NCBI GenBank assembly: GCA_026400305.1
Contig: JAPLPI010000171.1
Location: 1 to 24,063, forward strand
Origin: Alphaproteobacteria bacterium
GTDB taxonomy: Bacteria; Pseudomonadota; Alphaproteobacteria; Micropepsales; Micropepsaceae
DNA: 24,063 bases
Direction: 5' to 3'
Part shown: positions 1 to 7,927 of the stretch, in pieces
How positions within the stretch are numbered: position 1 is the stretch's first letter
How the letters are laid out: every line of letters begins with the position of its first letter
The notes under the pieces: model-generated
Told to the model about the DNA's origin: nothing
Databases searched by the model: none
The model's input: only the letters and a program-made list of their open reading frames with translations
Translations under genes and position numbers: made by a program

Positions 1-1075
1 CTGGGATAGCGCGCTTGGCAAAGATATCCAGAATGCCCGCTTCCATTGCCGCGCCCATCTTCTCCATCCGGGGATAGAGCGAATCCTTGGTGGCGACGAG
101 GTAACGCACTGTCTCGATGGCGGCCGCGACCGCCACCGGATGGCCATTGTAGGTGCCCGCCACAAAGGGGCGGCGCGCCGGATCCGGATCGATGATGGAG
201 TCCATGTACTCGGCCTTGCCGCCGACCACGGCGAGCGGAAAGCCATTTGCCACCGCCTTGCCATAAACGACAAGATCAGGGCGCACACCGCTGATCTCGC
301 TATAGCCACCAACGGCATGGCGGAAGCCGGTTTTCACTTCGTCGAACACCAGCAGGAAGCCGAACTCATCCGCCAGGTCGCGCAGGCCATCGAGATAACC
401 CAGCTTGGGCTTCACCACCCCGATATTTTGCAACAGCGGCTCGGTGATCAGGGCGGCGACGGGATAGCGGCGGCAGACATAGCGCACTGATTCCAGGTCA
501 TTGTAGTTCACCGCATGGGTGTAGCCGTTCTGGGTAATGGTGGTCCCGGCTCCCAGCGGCTTCAGCGGATATTCGCCCGGCGACACGCGCGGCCCGATTT
601 CGGCCAGGGTGTTGAAGACGTTTGTCGCCAGCTCGTCGTGATTGCCATTATAGCCGCCCTGCATCACGATGATGTGCTGGCGGTTGGTGACGGCGCGCGC
701 AATGCGGATGGCCAGCGACGTAGCCTCGCTGCCGGTGTTCATCAAGGTGATCTTGTCGACCGCCGGCACATTCTCGCAGATCAGCTCTGCCAGACGGCCT
801 TCGGAAATGGACGGCCCGGCACCGAAAAGGCTGTCGCCGCTGTTCAGCGCTGCGGCGGCGGCCATGTTGATCGTCTTGAAATTATGCCCAAGGAAATAGG
901 GGGCAAAGCCAGCGTGATAATCGATATAGCGCTTGCCTTCGGTGTCCCACAGATAGGCGCCCTCGGCCTTCACAAAGGTGATGGCAGGATCGATGGCGCG
1001 GTTGACCGAGGAAATGCCGCCCGGAATGTAGCGGCGGTTGTGCTGCAGTACCGTTTCTGCGGAGGGTTTATCCAT
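1..1075 (-). CDS. Class III aminotransferase, glutamate-1-semialdehyde aminomutase-like (3' end outside window)
   Basis: PLP-dependent class III aminotransferase; about 358 residues are visible and the C-terminus lies beyond the left edge. It begins MDKPSAETVLQHNRRYIPGG with the ATG at 1075-1073. Visible family landmarks are MNTGSEATSLAIR (cofactor phosphate binding), FDEVKTGFR (the Asp that contacts the pyridine nitrogen) and VVYGKAVANGFPLA, in which Lys273 should be the Schiff-base lysine, close to Lys265 of well-studied aminomutases. The start overlaps the stop of the upstream hydrolase gene (ATGGATAA), so it is the third gene of a symporter-hydrolase-aminotransferase run. The fold matches HemL, but an alphaproteobacterium normally makes aminolevulinate by the Shemin route, so I infer a catabolic aminotransferase or aminomutase acting on an amino compound or keto sugar. 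Substrate unknown. Family assignment is firm; function is not. Confidence 0.9.
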   Translation of the reverse strand, partial: MDKPSAETVLQHNRRYIPGGISSVNRAIDPAITFVKAEGAYLWDTEGKRYIDYHAGFAPYFLGHNFKTINMAAAAALNSGDSLFGAGPSISEGRLAELICENVPAVDKITLMNTGSEATSLAIRIARAVTNRQHIIVMQGGYNGNHDELATNVFNTLAEIGPRVSPGEYPLKPLGAGTTITQNGYTHAVNYNDLESVRYVCRRYPVAALITEPLLQNIGVVKPKLGYLDGLRDLADEFGFLLVFDEVKTGFRHAVGGYSEISGVRPDLVVYGKAVANGFPLAVVGGKAEYMDSIIDPDPARRPFVAGTYNGHPVAVAAAIETVRYLVATKDSLYPRMEKMGAAMEAGILDIFAKRAIP

Positions 1076-2468
1076 GGGCGGCTTCTAATGTCCTGAGAGA
1101 TTTGGTGGTGTCGTCGATCACTTGTTCCATGCAACCAGGCTGGAACAGGGAAATCTTGATCTGGTAAAGACCCGGCTTGTCATAGGTCTCGGCGGGCGCC
1201 AGGTAACCGACATTGCCGTTGACGATGTTCAGCACCATCACGGCATGGCCGGGAAAACGGGCGCGAATTTCCTTCTGGTAGGCGCTGTAGGGTTCGGCCG
1301 GCGCACCCACCAAAAACGCATCGCCTAGCTGAACCAGGGTCGTAGATACGGTGCGAGATTTTCCTTCGCCCACGTCACGGCGCACCATCAAGCGGCGCTC
1401 AATCCGCTCCTTCAGCGGACGGTCGGTGCAATTCTTCAACTGCTCCAGCAACTCCGCTTCGGTCGGCAGGTTGACGTAAGGCAGTTCGGTTTCCGACCGC
1501 GTGATCTTTAGCGCTGTGCTGGCGAGCTTGGAGCGCAGGCTCCAGCGGCCCAGCCGCGCGCCGGAGTCTTCGATCCGGTCGAAAGCAATTTCCTGTTCCG
1601 GCGGCAGCATGCCGGTCAAAGTGGACAGCGCGGCATAACCCAGCTGGCGACCATTCTGGTCGGCGATGGCGGTGTCGCTTTCATAGGAACGCAACGGCGT
1701 CATGTCGCCGGACGCGCCGTGCAGGAAGAAACAGGGCGCCCCGCCCGTGTCACGCTCCACCACTTCGCGCATGGCGCCATAGTAATCGGGCGAGATCATC
1801 TTGTTGCCGCCGCCTAGCGATACCGGATGGCAGGCATAGTTGACCATGGTGGCGATGATCTTGCCCTTCGCGTCGGTGACGCGGCCCACCAGCACCGTGT
1901 CGTCGCTGGGACCGTCGGGATTGACGCTGCAAAGAAAAGTCTCGCTGTCCAGCACCAGATCGCGGTTACGCGCCAGATCACAGCGCCCGCTGGACCAGGA
2001 CGCCACGGCCGGCTGCACATTCGCTTTGGATTCCAGAATGACCTTGACCGCGCCTTCCACAATCTTGTCGCGATAGGGTGGGATCAGCTCGCCGCCCTGA
2101 CGATTCAGATTCTGCAGGTTGGTGATGGGCCCCGAATGGGTATGACCCATATGGGTGATGAGCTGGTCAGTGTGGATGCCCGATTGCTCCAGGATGCGCT
2201 CGCGAATTTCCATCTCATGCGCGTTGTCATACCACCAGCCCAGGTCGAAGCAGACCAGGTACAATTCGATCTTGGGATCGCCGCCGCAAATGAACATGCT
2301 GGTGACATAGAGCGGGCGATGGATGCCTTCGGCCGCGTCATGCTTGGCGCTGCCCCAGGAGCGCGAATAGATGCCGTTGGGCGGCGTGATATCGGCCTTT
2401 GCGACGCCGATTTCGCCTTTGAACTCCGATTGCCGGATTACCAGATCGGCGAGGTTTTTCTTATTCAT
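1068..2468 (-). CDS. Neutral/alkaline ceramidase N-terminal domain family hydrolase
   Basis: A 466-residue protein beginning MNKKNLADLVIRQSEFKGEI; the reading frame extends further upstream, but this ATG overlaps the symporter stop (ATGA), which decides the start. It resembles the metal-dependent N-terminal domain of neutral ceramidases: GVAKADITPP near the start, THMGHTHSGP with His109/His111, and NYACHPVSLG with His214, all expected zinc ligands. The hexapeptide that carries the ceramidase nucleophile (N-x-G-D-V-S-P-N in the Pseudomonas enzyme) reads GASGDMTPL here, so the position of the catalytic Ser is Thr257. No signal peptide or C-terminal immunoglobulin-like domain is present, and the protein is much shorter than secreted ceramidases (about 650 or more residues). 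I infer a cytoplasmic amidase-like hydrolase acting on whatever the neighbouring symporter imports, upstream of the aminotransferase. True ceramidase activity is doubtful. Confidence 0.82.
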   Translation of the reverse strand: MNKKNLADLVIRQSEFKGEIGVAKADITPPNGIYSRSWGSAKHDAAEGIHRPLYVTSMFICGGDPKIELYLVCFDLGWWYDNAHEMEIRERILEQSGIHTDQLITHMGHTHSGPITNLQNLNRQGGELIPPYRDKIVEGAVKVILESKANVQPAVASWSSGRCDLARNRDLVLDSETFLCSVNPDGPSDDTVLVGRVTDAKGKIIATMVNYACHPVSLGGGNKMISPDYYGAMREVVERDTGGAPCFFLHGASGDMTPLRSYESDTAIADQNGRQLGYAALSTLTGMLPPEQEIAFDRIEDSGARLGRWSLRSKLASTALKITRSETELPYVNLPTEAELLEQLKNCTDRPLKERIERRLMVRRDVGEGKSRTVSTTLVQLGDAFLVGAPAEPYSAYQKEIRARFPGHAVMVLNIVNGNVGYLAPAETYDKPGLYQIKISLFQPGCMEQVIDDTTKSLRTLEAAHG

Positions 2469-4076
2469 GGCCCTGTTCCTGTCGGAAAGAAGAGTTGGGA
2501 GAATATCACCATGCCGGCCAAGGTCAGCGCCAATGACAGGCCGGCCCACAGCACCACGCTGCTGTACCATTTCTCGCCCAGGCCCTGGCGCAGGGTTTCC
2601 CCGGAATTCCAGAAAGTCACAGGGTCCGGATCGGTTCCTGGGGTCGGGGCGGGGTGCGCCAGGGTCCCGAATATGCAGGCCAGCATCGAAAGCGCCAGGC
2701 ACACCGGCGCCTGGTTGCCGAAGGGATAGAACCAGCCCGGCAATGCCGGGAAAGGCCAGAGAAGGGCCGTCACTTTCAGGGCGATACCCACACCAAAGCC
2801 GGTAATGATGGCGGCGATGGCGCCCGCGCCATTAGTGCGCCTCCAGAGTAGGCCCACCCACAGGATGGCGGCGAAGGGCGGCGCCACCAGCGCATTGATG
2901 GTCTGCATATATTGATAGATGCCGGCATCCATCCGGCTTATGGCAATGGCCATGGCGATGCCGGCCAGAATGGAGGCCATCGACGCCCAGATGCCAAAGC
3001 GGACTTTCTGCTTTTCCGTGGCGTGTTTATTGATCAGCGCCGCATAAATGTCGAAGGTCAGGATCGCGCCAGTCGCATTGACCACCGAGGCGACGGTAGA
3101 CTGGACGGCGCAGATCAAGACCGCCAGCAACAAGCCCCGCAGGCCTACCGGAAAGAACTCCCGCACCAGCACGACAAAACCGCCATCGGCGCGATGGTTG
3201 GCCGTGGCCCAGTCCTCCAGCATGAATTCGGGATGGCGCGCGAACAGAATCAGGCCCGGCAACACAATAATCAGCGGCAGGAACAACTTGGCGTAGCCAG
3301 CCATCACCATGCCCATGCGGGCATGCCAGATGTCGCGCGCGCCGAGTACGCGCTGGACGATGAACTGGTTCATCACCCCGTACCATACCCCCACCGCCAG
3401 GAAACCGAACATGGTGCCGGTCCAGGGCACCAGGGGATGATCCGGCGGCTGCCATACCGTCATGCGATTGTAAGCGCCGTAATGGGTCAGATGCGGCGTA
3501 CTGGCGTTCAACGCCTGGTGCCAGATGCCGCCGGCGGCGACATTCTTGTCGATCACATAATTGAAGCCGATAGACCGCCCAACCACCGGCAAAGATGCCG
3601 GTACCAACAATGCACCACATCAGCGGCCAGCCGAAGAAACCAGCCAGCGCCAGCCCGCCGGCATACATCACCGCCGCCATGAAGATGGTGATGTTGGCGA
3701 AAATGGTCAGTAGGGCAAAAGCCAGCCGCACCCCCGGCCCAAACCGCTTGGCTAGATACTCCGGCACGGTGGTGATGCGCGCCCGGATCAGGAAGGGCAC
3801 GAACAGGAAGACGATGATCACTTCGGCCAGGGTGGTCTGCCACTGAGCCAGGGCGGTCGGCATGCCCAGCAGATAGCTGGCGCCGATCAGGCCAATGAAA
3901 TGCTCGGTGGATACATTGGCGGCAATATAAGAGCCGCCGACCACGTACCAGGGCAGCCGCCGGCCGGCCAAAAAATAGTCACTGGAGGACCCGCGCTCGC
4001 CGCGGCCGGAAACAAAGCCCACCACGCACAGCGCCGCCAAGAAAACGAAAAACTCGACATAGTCGAGCGGCAACAT
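2465..4076 (-). pseudogene. Sodium/solute symporter (SSS family), frameshifted with an apparent internal deletion
   Basis: Inner-membrane Na+-coupled solute transporter of the SGLT type, split across two frames. The N-terminal part starts at ATG 4076 (MLPLDYVEFF; a TTG at 4100 is possible) and shows DYFLAGRRLPWY and AANVSTEHFIG, both classic SSS signatures, then several membrane helices up to IFAGGWAVY at 3570. The C-terminal part resumes one base later in another frame with GFNYVIDKN and continues through PWTG, FIVQRVLGA, the remaining helices and a terminal extension to TGTGP. Compared with the Vibrio SGLT, about 35 residues, including the helix carrying the YGGL-AVVWTDVIQ-like motif, are absent at the junction, so this is more than a one-base slip. 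Either the transporter is dead or the sequence is misassembled here. The stop overlaps the hydrolase start (ATGA). Sugars, polyols or sugar acids are typical substrates. Confidence 0.85.
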
Positions 4077-4186
4077 CGCCAATGTCGAACCAGAACCCAA
4101 TATTGCCCCGTCCGGCGCTTTTCCCGCCGCCCCTTTTGTGGCTAGTGTAACCGGCCCCTGCTAACTCCGCCACCGGCAAAAGTGAC
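4077..4186. other. Divergent intergenic region upstream of the symporter
   Basis: The two opposing transcription units start on either side of this stretch, so it should contain promoters for one or both. By eye I find no convincing -35/-10 pair and no clear operator palindrome. It contains a C-rich tract around 4120-4135. The alternative TTG start of the symporter falls at 4100. Confidence 0.4.
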
Positions 4187-4333
4187 ATGATCGAACAGCC
4201 CAAACTCCAGCAAGAGGACAGCGCCTTCATCACCCTGCAGGGCCCGCTGCTGGGCGATGCCAGCGCCGACATCAATGCCGGCATCCATATGTCGATCAAC
4301 GGCTTCGCGGTGGGACTTCGCAACAGCGGCTGA
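4187..4333 (+). CDS. Possible small protein of 48 residues, unknown function
   Basis: An ORF beginning MIEQPKLQQEDSAF and ending GFAVGLRNSG, preceded in frame by a stop at 4148-4150. Its third codon positions are overwhelmingly G or C, as in the surrounding genuine genes, which argues for present or past coding. It ends 19 bp before the sugar dehydrogenase start and could be the first gene of that unit. There is no good Shine-Dalgarno before the ATG, no signal peptide and no membrane helix. I do not recognise the family. It may instead be the relic of a longer gene. Confidence 0.35.
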   Translation: MIEQPKLQQEDSAFITLQGPLLGDASADINAGIHMSINGFAVGLRNSG

Positions 4334-4352
4334 TAACAATAAGAGGAAACGC

Positions 4353-5627
4353 ATGAAACGGATCTTGTTCGCAGCGGCGTTGCTGATGCCGCTGGCGGGA
4401 ATGGCGCAGGAGCTGCCCCGTCCGGCGCCCACGCCGGGCGACAGCCGCGAATTTCCCACACCTCGCATGGTCGAGGGGCAATATTGGGATGCAAGGCCGC
4501 CGGAAAAGGCTGACGACAAACCGCTGTTCCAGCAGCAAACCCGCGCGCCCTATCACAAGGTGCACGACTATAGAGTCACCACAGTCACCGACAAGCTGCA
4601 CCTGCCTTGGTCCATAGCGTTCCTGCTGGATGGTAAGATGCTGGTGACGGAGAAGTATCCCGCCCACTTTCGTATCGTCAGCGCCGACGGCAGCATGACC
4701 GAGCCGCTCGCCGGACTTGCCGACCTAGCATCGGCGCGCACCCTGGGGCTGTTGGATGTCGTGCTGGCGCCGGACTTCCCCAAGAGCCACCGTATCTATT
4801 TTTCTTTCTTCGACACTTTGCCCAAGGGCAACAGCAACACCTATCTGGCCCATGCCGTGCTCGACCAAGTCGGCAACGCCGTGCATGACGTGACGGTTAT
4901 CTATCGCGGCGTGCCGGAGCTGCCGATGCAGAACTTTTCCATGAAGCAGGGCGGCCGCATCGTCATCGCGCGCGACGGCACCATCTTCATGACGGTGGGC
5001 GACCGCGATGGCAACCGCAAGGCGGACTATGATCAGCAGCTGGCGCAGAAGCTGGATGTCGATGTCGGCAAGATCATCCATGTGACGCCGGACGGCTTGC
5101 CCGCGCCCAACAACCCATTTCTCAACCGCAGCGATGTGCGGCCCGAGATCTGGGCCTATGGCATCCGAAGCCCGGAAGGGTTCGTGATGGCGCCCGACGG
5201 CACGCTTTGGGAAACCGAACACGGCCCGCGCGGCGGCGACGAACTGAACAGGATCCAGCGCGGCAAGAATTATGGCTGGCCGATCATCACCCATGGCGTA
5301 GACTATCCGGGCAGCCCCATCGGCGAAGGCATTGTCGCCAAGAATGGCCTAGAGCAGCCGGTCTATTACTGGGATCCGGTGATCGCGCCTTCGGGCCTGG
5401 CGTTTTACAAGGGCAAGCTGTTTCCCAGGTGGAATGGCAACCTGCTGGCAGGCGCGCTGCGCGGGATGGGCGTCTATCGTCTGGAAGTAAAGAACGGCAA
5501 GATCGTCGCGGAAGAGCCGCTGCTGACCGATAGGAAAGAGCGCATCCGCGACGTGCGGGTGGGGCCCGACGGCGCGGTCTATGTCCTGACCGAGCAGAAG
5601 GCACTGCTGAAGCTGACGCCGAACTAG
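4353..5627 (+). CDS. Secreted PQQ-dependent sugar dehydrogenase (glucose/sorbosone dehydrogenase family)
   Basis: A 424-residue protein starting MKRILFAAALLMPLAGMAQ, a Sec signal peptide predicted to be cut after MAQ or one residue earlier, so the enzyme is periplasmic. The start is chosen because AAGAGGA lies just upstream and the signal peptide begins there. The mature part has the beta-propeller motifs of soluble aldose/sorbosone dehydrogenases: LHLPWSIAFL, GGRIVIARDGTIF followed by TVGDR, WAYGIRSPEG, TEHGPRGGDELN with KNYGWP, and PVIAPSGLAFY near the end. Such enzymes oxidise aldose sugars or related aldehydes with PQQ and Ca2+ and pass electrons to a carrier. The dihaem cytochrome c three genes downstream is a plausible acceptor. 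No PQQ biosynthesis gene is in the window. The precise sugar cannot be read from sequence. Confidence 0.88.
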   Translation: MKRILFAAALLMPLAGMAQELPRPAPTPGDSREFPTPRMVEGQYWDARPPEKADDKPLFQQQTRAPYHKVHDYRVTTVTDKLHLPWSIAFLLDGKMLVTEKYPAHFRIVSADGSMTEPLAGLADLASARTLGLLDVVLAPDFPKSHRIYFSFFDTLPKGNSNTYLAHAVLDQVGNAVHDVTVIYRGVPELPMQNFSMKQGGRIVIARDGTIFMTVGDRDGNRKADYDQQLAQKLDVDVGKIIHVTPDGLPAPNNPFLNRSDVRPEIWAYGIRSPEGFVMAPDGTLWETEHGPRGGDELNRIQRGKNYGWPIITHGVDYPGSPIGEGIVAKNGLEQPVYYWDPVIAPSGLAFYKGKLFPRWNGNLLAGALRGMGVYRLEVKNGKIVAEEPLLTDRKERIRDVRVGPDGAVYVLTEQKALLKLTPN

Positions 5628-5698
5628 GAGAAAATCACCGTCTTGCGGCCATTGAGCAGGATGCGGTGTTCGCAATGCCATTTCTTGAACAGTGACAT
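5624..5698 (-). CDS. Candidate 24-residue basic small protein
   Basis: A short ORF starting MSLFKKWHCEHRILLNG and ending RKTVIFS. Its stop overlaps, tail to tail, the stop of the sugar dehydrogenase (CTAG). What sets it apart from random short ORFs is a near-ideal AGGAGT Shine-Dalgarno at 5709-5704, five bases before the ATG. The peptide is strongly basic, with Lys/Arg/His spread along its length and one Cys. It has no signal peptide or membrane helix. Function unknown. It could be a small protein, a leader peptide, or an antisense RNA with an incidental ORF over the dehydrogenase 3' end. Confidence 0.45.
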   Translation of the reverse strand: MSLFKKWHCEHRILLNGRKTVIFS

Positions 5699-5703
5699 GG
5701 CTC

Positions 5704-5709
5704 ACTCCT
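5704..5709 (-). promoter_or_regulatory. Strong ribosome binding site of the 24-residue ORF
   Basis: On the minus strand this reads AGGAGT with a five-base spacer to the ATG at 5698-5696. It is the main support for translation of the small antisense ORF. Confidence 0.5.
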
Positions 5710-5735
5710 GTTGCTTACAGCGGTAATGGACAGGA

Positions 5736-5774
5736 GGCGGGGCGGTTCCCGTCCTGGGTTGCACTCCCCCCGCC
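5736..5774 (+). promoter_or_regulatory. GC-rich inverted repeat in the leader of the isomerase gene
   Basis: GGCGGGG at 5736-5742 pairs perfectly with CCCCGCC at 5768-5774 across a 25-base loop. It lies about 55 bases before the isomerase start, in the 130-base gap between the small antisense ORF and that gene. No U-tract follows, so it is not a standard terminator. It might be a transcript leader structure or an operator, but in GC-rich DNA it could be chance. Confidence 0.25.
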
Positions 5775-5828
5775 GATGGTCTGAAATAAAAGCCTTAAGC
5801 CCTGGTGAAGGCATTTTGGGAGCAAATC

Positions 5829-6788
5829 ATGAAAGTGGGTGTGTTCACGCCGCTGCTGTCGGCCCTGCCGCTGGACCAGGTGCTGAAAAAGCTGAAATCG
5901 CTGAACATCGATACGGTAGAATTCGGCACCGGCAATTATCCCGGCGACGCCCATGCCAAGCTGTCCATGCTGGACAATCCGGCGGAGTTGGCCACCTTCA
6001 AGAGCAAGATCGCGGACGCCGGGTTCACCATCTCGGCCTTGTCCAGCCACGGCAATCCCCTGCATCCCGACAAGGCGATTGCCGCCAAGTATGCCGAGAC
6101 CAGCAAGAAGACTATTTTGCTGGCCGAGAAGCTCGGCGTGAAGACGGTGGTGGATTTTTCCGGCTGCCCCGGCGATTCAGTTGGCGCCAAATTTCCCAAC
6201 TGGGTCACATGTTCCTGGCCTCCGGAATATCTGGAAATCCTGAACTGGCAGTGGGACAATGTGGTGACGCCTTACTGGAAGGCGCATGGCAAGTTCGCCG
6301 CCGATCACGGCGTGAAGGTTGCCATCGAGATGCATCCCGGCTTTGTCGTCTACAATCCCGAGACCATGCTGCGCCTGCGCGCCATCGCCGGCCCGTCGGT
6401 GGGCGCCAACCTGGACCCCAGCCATCTGTTCTGGCAGGGCATCGATCCCATCGTGGCGGTGCGCGAGCTGGGCGATGCCATCCATTATGTCCATGCCAAG
6501 GACACCCAGCTGTTCCCCATCAACGTACTGCGCAACGGCGTGCTGGATACCAAGAGCTATACCGACGAACGTCACCGTTCCTGGATCTTCCGCACCGTGG
6601 GCTATGGCCACAGCGCCGAATGGTGGAGCGAATTCATCTCCACCTTGCGCATGTATGGCTATGACGATGTCCTATCCATAGAGCATGAAGACAGCCTGAT
6701 GTCGCCCGATGAGGGCTTGACCAAGGCCGCGACGCTCCTGGCCCAGGTCATCATCCGGGAAAAGCCGGCCGCGGCCTGGTGGGTGTGA
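5829..6788 (+). CDS. TIM-barrel sugar isomerase/epimerase (xylose isomerase-like)
   Basis: A 319-residue protein starting MKVGVFTPLLSALPLDQVL; GGGAG lies six bases upstream of the ATG. It fits the AP endonuclease family 2 / xylose-isomerase-like barrel: VEFGTGNYPGD in the first strands, ISALSSHGNPLHP (a His on strand 3), KTVVDFSGCPG, then VAIEMHPGF with the metal-ligand Glu and His, GANLDPSHLFWQG (Asp, His), HYVHAKDTQ (His, Asp) and SIEHEDS near the end (Glu). This is a complete ligand set for a divalent-metal sugar isomerase or epimerase. No signal peptide, so cytoplasmic. Its TGA overlaps the ATG of the oxidoreductase (TGATG), implying coupled translation. Isomerase plus Gfo/Idh/MocA pairs are common in inositol, keto-sugar and glycoside catabolism; which applies here is open. 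Confidence 0.87.
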   Translation: MKVGVFTPLLSALPLDQVLKKLKSLNIDTVEFGTGNYPGDAHAKLSMLDNPAELATFKSKIADAGFTISALSSHGNPLHPDKAIAAKYAETSKKTILLAEKLGVKTVVDFSGCPGDSVGAKFPNWVTCSWPPEYLEILNWQWDNVVTPYWKAHGKFAADHGVKVAIEMHPGFVVYNPETMLRLRAIAGPSVGANLDPSHLFWQGIDPIVAVRELGDAIHYVHAKDTQLFPINVLRNGVLDTKSYTDERHRSWIFRTVGYGHSAEWWSEFISTLRMYGYDDVLSIEHEDSLMSPDEGLTKAATLLAQVIIREKPAAAWWV

Positions 6789-7927
6789 TGGAACGCATTC
6801 GCACCGCGGTGATCGGCACCGGCTTCATGGGCCGAGTGCATCTGGAAGCGCTACGCCGCATCGAGCATGTGGACGTGGTGGAAGTGGCCGCCACCAGTCC
6901 CGACAAGGCGCACGCCGCCGCCGAAGGCTATAATGTGCCGAAAAGCACGAGCGACTGGCAGGACGCAATGCGTGATCCGTCCATCGACGCGGTGCATGTC
7001 TGCACCCCGAATGATTCTCATTTTCCCATCGCCAAGGCGGCGCTGGAAGCGGGCAAGCATGTGCTGTGCGAAAAGCCGCTGGCCATGTCCAGCGCGCAGG
7101 CGCGGGAACTGGCTGAGCTGGCGGCGGCCAGAAAACTGCGCAACGCGCTGTCCCACAATCTGCGCTTCTATCCAATGGTGCAGCAGATGCGGGCAATGCG
7201 GGAAGCGGGCGCCTTCGGCGAAATCCTGGTGGTCCAGGGCACCTATTCCCAGGACTGGATGCTTTACGAAACCGACTGGAACTGGCGCGTCGACCCATCC
7301 GTCAGCGGCCCGTCGCGGGTCATGGCCGATATCGGTTCGCACTTCTTCGACATGGCCGAGCATGTCACCGGACTGAAGGTGTCTTCGGTGTGCAGCGATT
7401 TGCAGATATTCTGGCCCACCCGCAAACACCCAAAATCTGGCGGCGAGACCTTCTCCGGCAAGACCGCGGGCGAGACAGTGGATACCAAGATCGTCACCGA
7501 GGATTTCGGCAGCACCCTGTTCCATATGGGCAAAGCGCGCGGCGCCATGACCGCCAGCCAGGTTTCGGCCGGGCGCAAGAACGGGTTGGTGCTGGAGGTC
7601 TACGGTACCAAGGGCGGCGCCACCTGGCGGCAGGAAACGCCGGAGGAACTGTGGCTGGGCCACCGCGATGCGCCCAACCAGGTGATGATGAAAGACCCGT
7701 CCCTGCTGGACAGACACGCTGCCGCTTTCGCGGACTATCCCGGCGGCCATGCCGAGGGTTATCCCGACACCCACAAGCAGCTGTACCAGCGCTTTTATGC
7801 CTCGATCAGCGATCCGTCACTGACGCCGGACTATCCGCAGTTCGCCGATGGCCTGCGTCAGATGAAAATCTTGGACGCCGAGCTGGCCAGCCACAAATCC
7901 CGCGCCTGGGTGGACGTGTCGGCGTGA
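6788..7927 (+). CDS. Gfo/Idh/MocA family NAD(P)-dependent oxidoreductase
   Basis: A 379-residue cytoplasmic enzyme starting MERIRTAVIGTGFMGRVHLE. The N-terminal Rossmann fold shows GTGFMGRVH, the dinucleotide loop, and HVCTPNDSHFPIA followed by HVLCEKPLAM, which contains the EKP motif whose Lys is catalytic. The C-terminal substrate domain contains MADIGSHFFDMAEHV, where the Asp and the two His are the usual active-site positions of sugar dehydrogenases in this family. Length and domain order are normal. The ATG at 6788 is preferred over in-frame codons a few residues upstream because it overlaps the isomerase stop. Likely reaction: NAD(P)-linked oxidation of a hydroxyl on a cyclic polyol, sugar or glycoside, working with the isomerase; the substrate is unidentified. 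Confidence 0.9.
   Translation: MERIRTAVIGTGFMGRVHLEALRRIEHVDVVEVAATSPDKAHAAAEGYNVPKSTSDWQDAMRDPSIDAVHVCTPNDSHFPIAKAALEAGKHVLCEKPLAMSSAQARELAELAAARKLRNALSHNLRFYPMVQQMRAMREAGAFGEILVVQGTYSQDWMLYETDWNWRVDPSVSGPSRVMADIGSHFFDMAEHVTGLKVSSVCSDLQIFWPTRKHPKSGGETFSGKTAGETVDTKIVTEDFGSTLFHMGKARGAMTASQVSAGRKNGLVLEVYGTKGGATWRQETPEELWLGHRDAPNQVMMKDPSLLDRHAAAFADYPGGHAEGYPDTHKQLYQRFYASISDPSLTPDYPQFADGLRQMKILDAELASHKSRAWVDVSA

Noticed and set aside
1..1075. Naming the aminotransferase hemL
   Set aside because: The fold fits, but the operon context is catabolic and the presumed lineage uses the Shemin route for aminolevulinate; the C-terminus is also missing.
1827..2729. A 300-codon plus-strand ORF opposite the ceramidase-family gene and symporter end
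   Set aside because: Antisense shadow of well-supported coding sequence, no signal, domain or ribosome site.
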